Positions 63,130 through 64,000 of a stretch of 64,000 nucleotides of DNA are shown in pieces. Origin of the DNA: Photobacterium gaetbulicola Gung47 (lineage in GTDB: Bacteria > Pseudomonadota > Gammaproteobacteria > Enterobacterales > Vibrionaceae); contig CP005974.1 of assembly GCA_000940995.1 (NCBI GenBank), positions 3,162,001 to 3,226,000 on the forward strand, given 5' to 3'. The translations under genes and the position numbers were made by a program. The notes beneath the pieces are model-generated. The model was not told where the DNA came from and did not search any database. It saw only the letters and a program-made list of their open reading frames with translations. Position 1 is the stretch's first letter. The number at the start of each line of letters is the position of its first letter.

Positions 63130-63152
63130 CCGCACATCTGTGCGGTTATTTT
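63130..63152 (+). terminator. Terminator/attenuator between yjbE and yjbF
   Basis: CCGCAC pairs with GTGCGG around ATCT, followed by TTATTTTC. It lies about 85 bases after yjbE and 70 before yjbF, consistent with partial termination inside the operon. Confidence 0.7.
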
Positions 63153-63223
63153 CTTTATTCTCACACTAGTGTTTTGTATTTTGTTTGCTGTCAGTGCACT
63201 TTATTAGGGAGTAACACTTCAAC

Positions 63224-63973
63224 ATGGACTTTCATCGCCTAAGGCATTTTTTGCCTTCGTTTCCACTCATTGCGCTCCCCCTTTCACTTTCTCTGCTTAC
63301 AGGATGCAGTCAAAATTTTAAAGATGTTAATGACACCATGGGCCTGGCTTTTTTTGGTGAAGAGGACGCTTCACAGAGTGCCACAGATATTCATCAACTC
63401 CCCTATGCCAGCCTCTATGCCCGTGTCGAGGATGGACCACAAGCTTTTATGGTTTTAGCTCTTGCTGAACAGGATCTACGCTTTGGTTCAAGCCCAAGCG
63501 CTAACAATAATCCAGATGAAATTAAGACCAACAGCCCCGTAAAATTAAAATGGCTGTCTTCGGATAAAGGAATGCTCGTCACTCAAGCTGGCCGCTTGGT
63601 AAAAACGCTCAATCTGCCTCAAGGCAATTTGACCTCTGTAGAAAGTCCATTTGCCGATCCTTTAGCCTTGGGCTTACATCACCCAGAAACTCCGACTGTT
63701 TGGCAATTCACGTTAGATTGGCAACCTGGCTATCACTATGGTTATCAGGCTCTTTCACAGTTTGCCCCTCAGGGGAAACAAGTTATTTTAGTCAATGAAC
63801 AACCTGTCGACGTCCTTTATTTCGTGGAAACCGTCTCGGTTGATAAACTCAACCTGTCATATAAAAACGAATACTGGCTATCTCCCAGTAATGGCCAAGT
63901 GATTAAAACTCGTCAAAAGCCAGCACCTAGCCTGCCTTACATTGAGCTCACCATTTTGAAGCCATTTGCATAG
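63224..63973 (+). CDS. yjbF: YjbF/GfcB-family lipoprotein
   Basis: A 249-residue outer-membrane lipoprotein (LSLLTGC signal, Cys ~28) of the YjbF/GfcB family: DTMGLAFFGEEDA, LPYASLYARVEDGPQAFMVLALAEQ, KWLSSDKGMLVTQAGRLVKTLNLP and the C-terminal KNEYWLSPSNGQVIKTRQKPAPSLPYIELTILKP are characteristic. The family acts in export of group 4 capsule or Yjb exopolysaccharide. AGGGAG precedes ATG 63224. It is followed after 11 bases by the start of the next operon gene. Confidence 0.9.
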   Translation: MDFHRLRHFLPSFPLIALPLSLSLLTGCSQNFKDVNDTMGLAFFGEEDASQSATDIHQLPYASLYARVEDGPQAFMVLALAEQDLRFGSSPSANNNPDEIKTNSPVKLKWLSSDKGMLVTQAGRLVKTLNLPQGNLTSVESPFADPLALGLHHPETPTVWQFTLDWQPGYHYGYQALSQFAPQGKQVILVNEQPVDVLYFVETVSVDKLNLSYKNEYWLSPSNGQVIKTRQKPAPSLPYIELTILKPFA

Positions 63974-63984
63974 GGAATCCGAGA

Positions 63985-64000
63985 ATGGTTAATCAATTAC
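63985..64000 (+). CDS. Start of next yjb gene (probable yjbG), cut by window edge
   Basis: ATGGTTAATCAATTAC begins 11 bases after the yjbF stop, with GGAATCCGAG upstream. Only five codons are visible; assignment to yjbG rests on operon order alone. Confidence 0.4.

Noticed and set aside
1..64000. CRISPR arrays, rRNA or tRNA genes, complete insertion sequences
   Set aside because: I saw no regularly spaced repeats, tRNA-like cloverleaf sequences or DDE transposase genes in the window.

Overview
The window is chromosomal DNA from a marine gammaproteobacterium, most likely a member of the Vibrionaceae (Vibrio/Photobacterium group). The signs are a leukocidin-family hemolysin of the VVH type, a yjbEF exopolysaccharide operon facing a wza/wzc capsule operon, moderate G+C with an AT-rich polysaccharide block, and gene-family variants typical of that family. 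Genus is an inference from gene content only. No rRNA, tRNA or CRISPR array was seen.

Layout. (1) 1-6.1 kb: the 5' part of a secreted G8-domain protein that runs off the left edge, two tandem paralogous alpha/beta hydrolases separated by 0.8 kb rich in palindromes, an NhaA-type Na+/H+ antiporter and a TetR regulator. (2) 6.5-9.7 kb: AzgA-type purine permease plus adenine deaminase. (3) 10-26.7 kb: a mannoside utilisation locus. It has two divergent arms around a LacI-type regulator and repeated GTTTAACGTTAAAC-like operators. It encodes a solute-binding protein, two permeases, an ATPase, a KdgM-like porin, a GH130 enzyme, a DUF1861 protein, a GH13 enzyme, an uncharacterised periplasmic alpha/alpha-barrel protein, phosphomannomutase, mannose-6-phosphate isomerase, a ROK sugar kinase and an MFS exporter-like protein. 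The logic is phosphorolysis to mannose-1-phosphate, then Man-6-P, then Fru-6-P. (4) 27.3-29.2 kb: a VVH-like pore-forming hemolysin followed directly by a diverged duplicate of the last 60 bp of the adenine deaminase gene. The locus between the two ade ends (about 19.5 kb) therefore looks like an inserted or recombined island. (5) 29.3-38.3 kb: two small genes, a tyrosine integrase with a coupled partner gene, and a four-gene operon with two further tyrosine-recombinase-fold proteins (504 and 920 aa), a small DNA-binding-like protein and a 430 aa protein whose sequence layout resembles a sliding clamp. This is the least conventional part of the window. (6) 38.4-62.2 kb: capsule/exopolysaccharide genes. 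A minus-strand operon reads wza-wzc-wecB-wecC, then glycosyltransferases, flippase, polymerase, pyruvyltransferase, a nitroreductase-like protein, a heparinase II/III-like protein, wecG, galU and wecA, followed by glmU and glmM. An ops (RfaH) element lies in the wza leader, and strong intrinsic terminators sit after wzc and after wecA. The phosphatase gene wzb is not between wza and wzc but about 20 kb away, beside the recombinase operon. (7) 62.7-64 kb: the start of a divergent yjbE-yjbF-(yjbG) operon.

How it fits together: WecB, WecC, WecA and WecG would build a GlcNAc-ManNAcA lipid-linked core. The AT-rich central genes finish, pyruvylate, flip and polymerise the repeat, and Wza/Wzc with the distant Wzb would control export. 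GlmM, GlmU and GalU would supply nucleotide sugars. Starts were moved from the longest open frame wherever a ribosome-binding site or translational coupling supported a shorter one.
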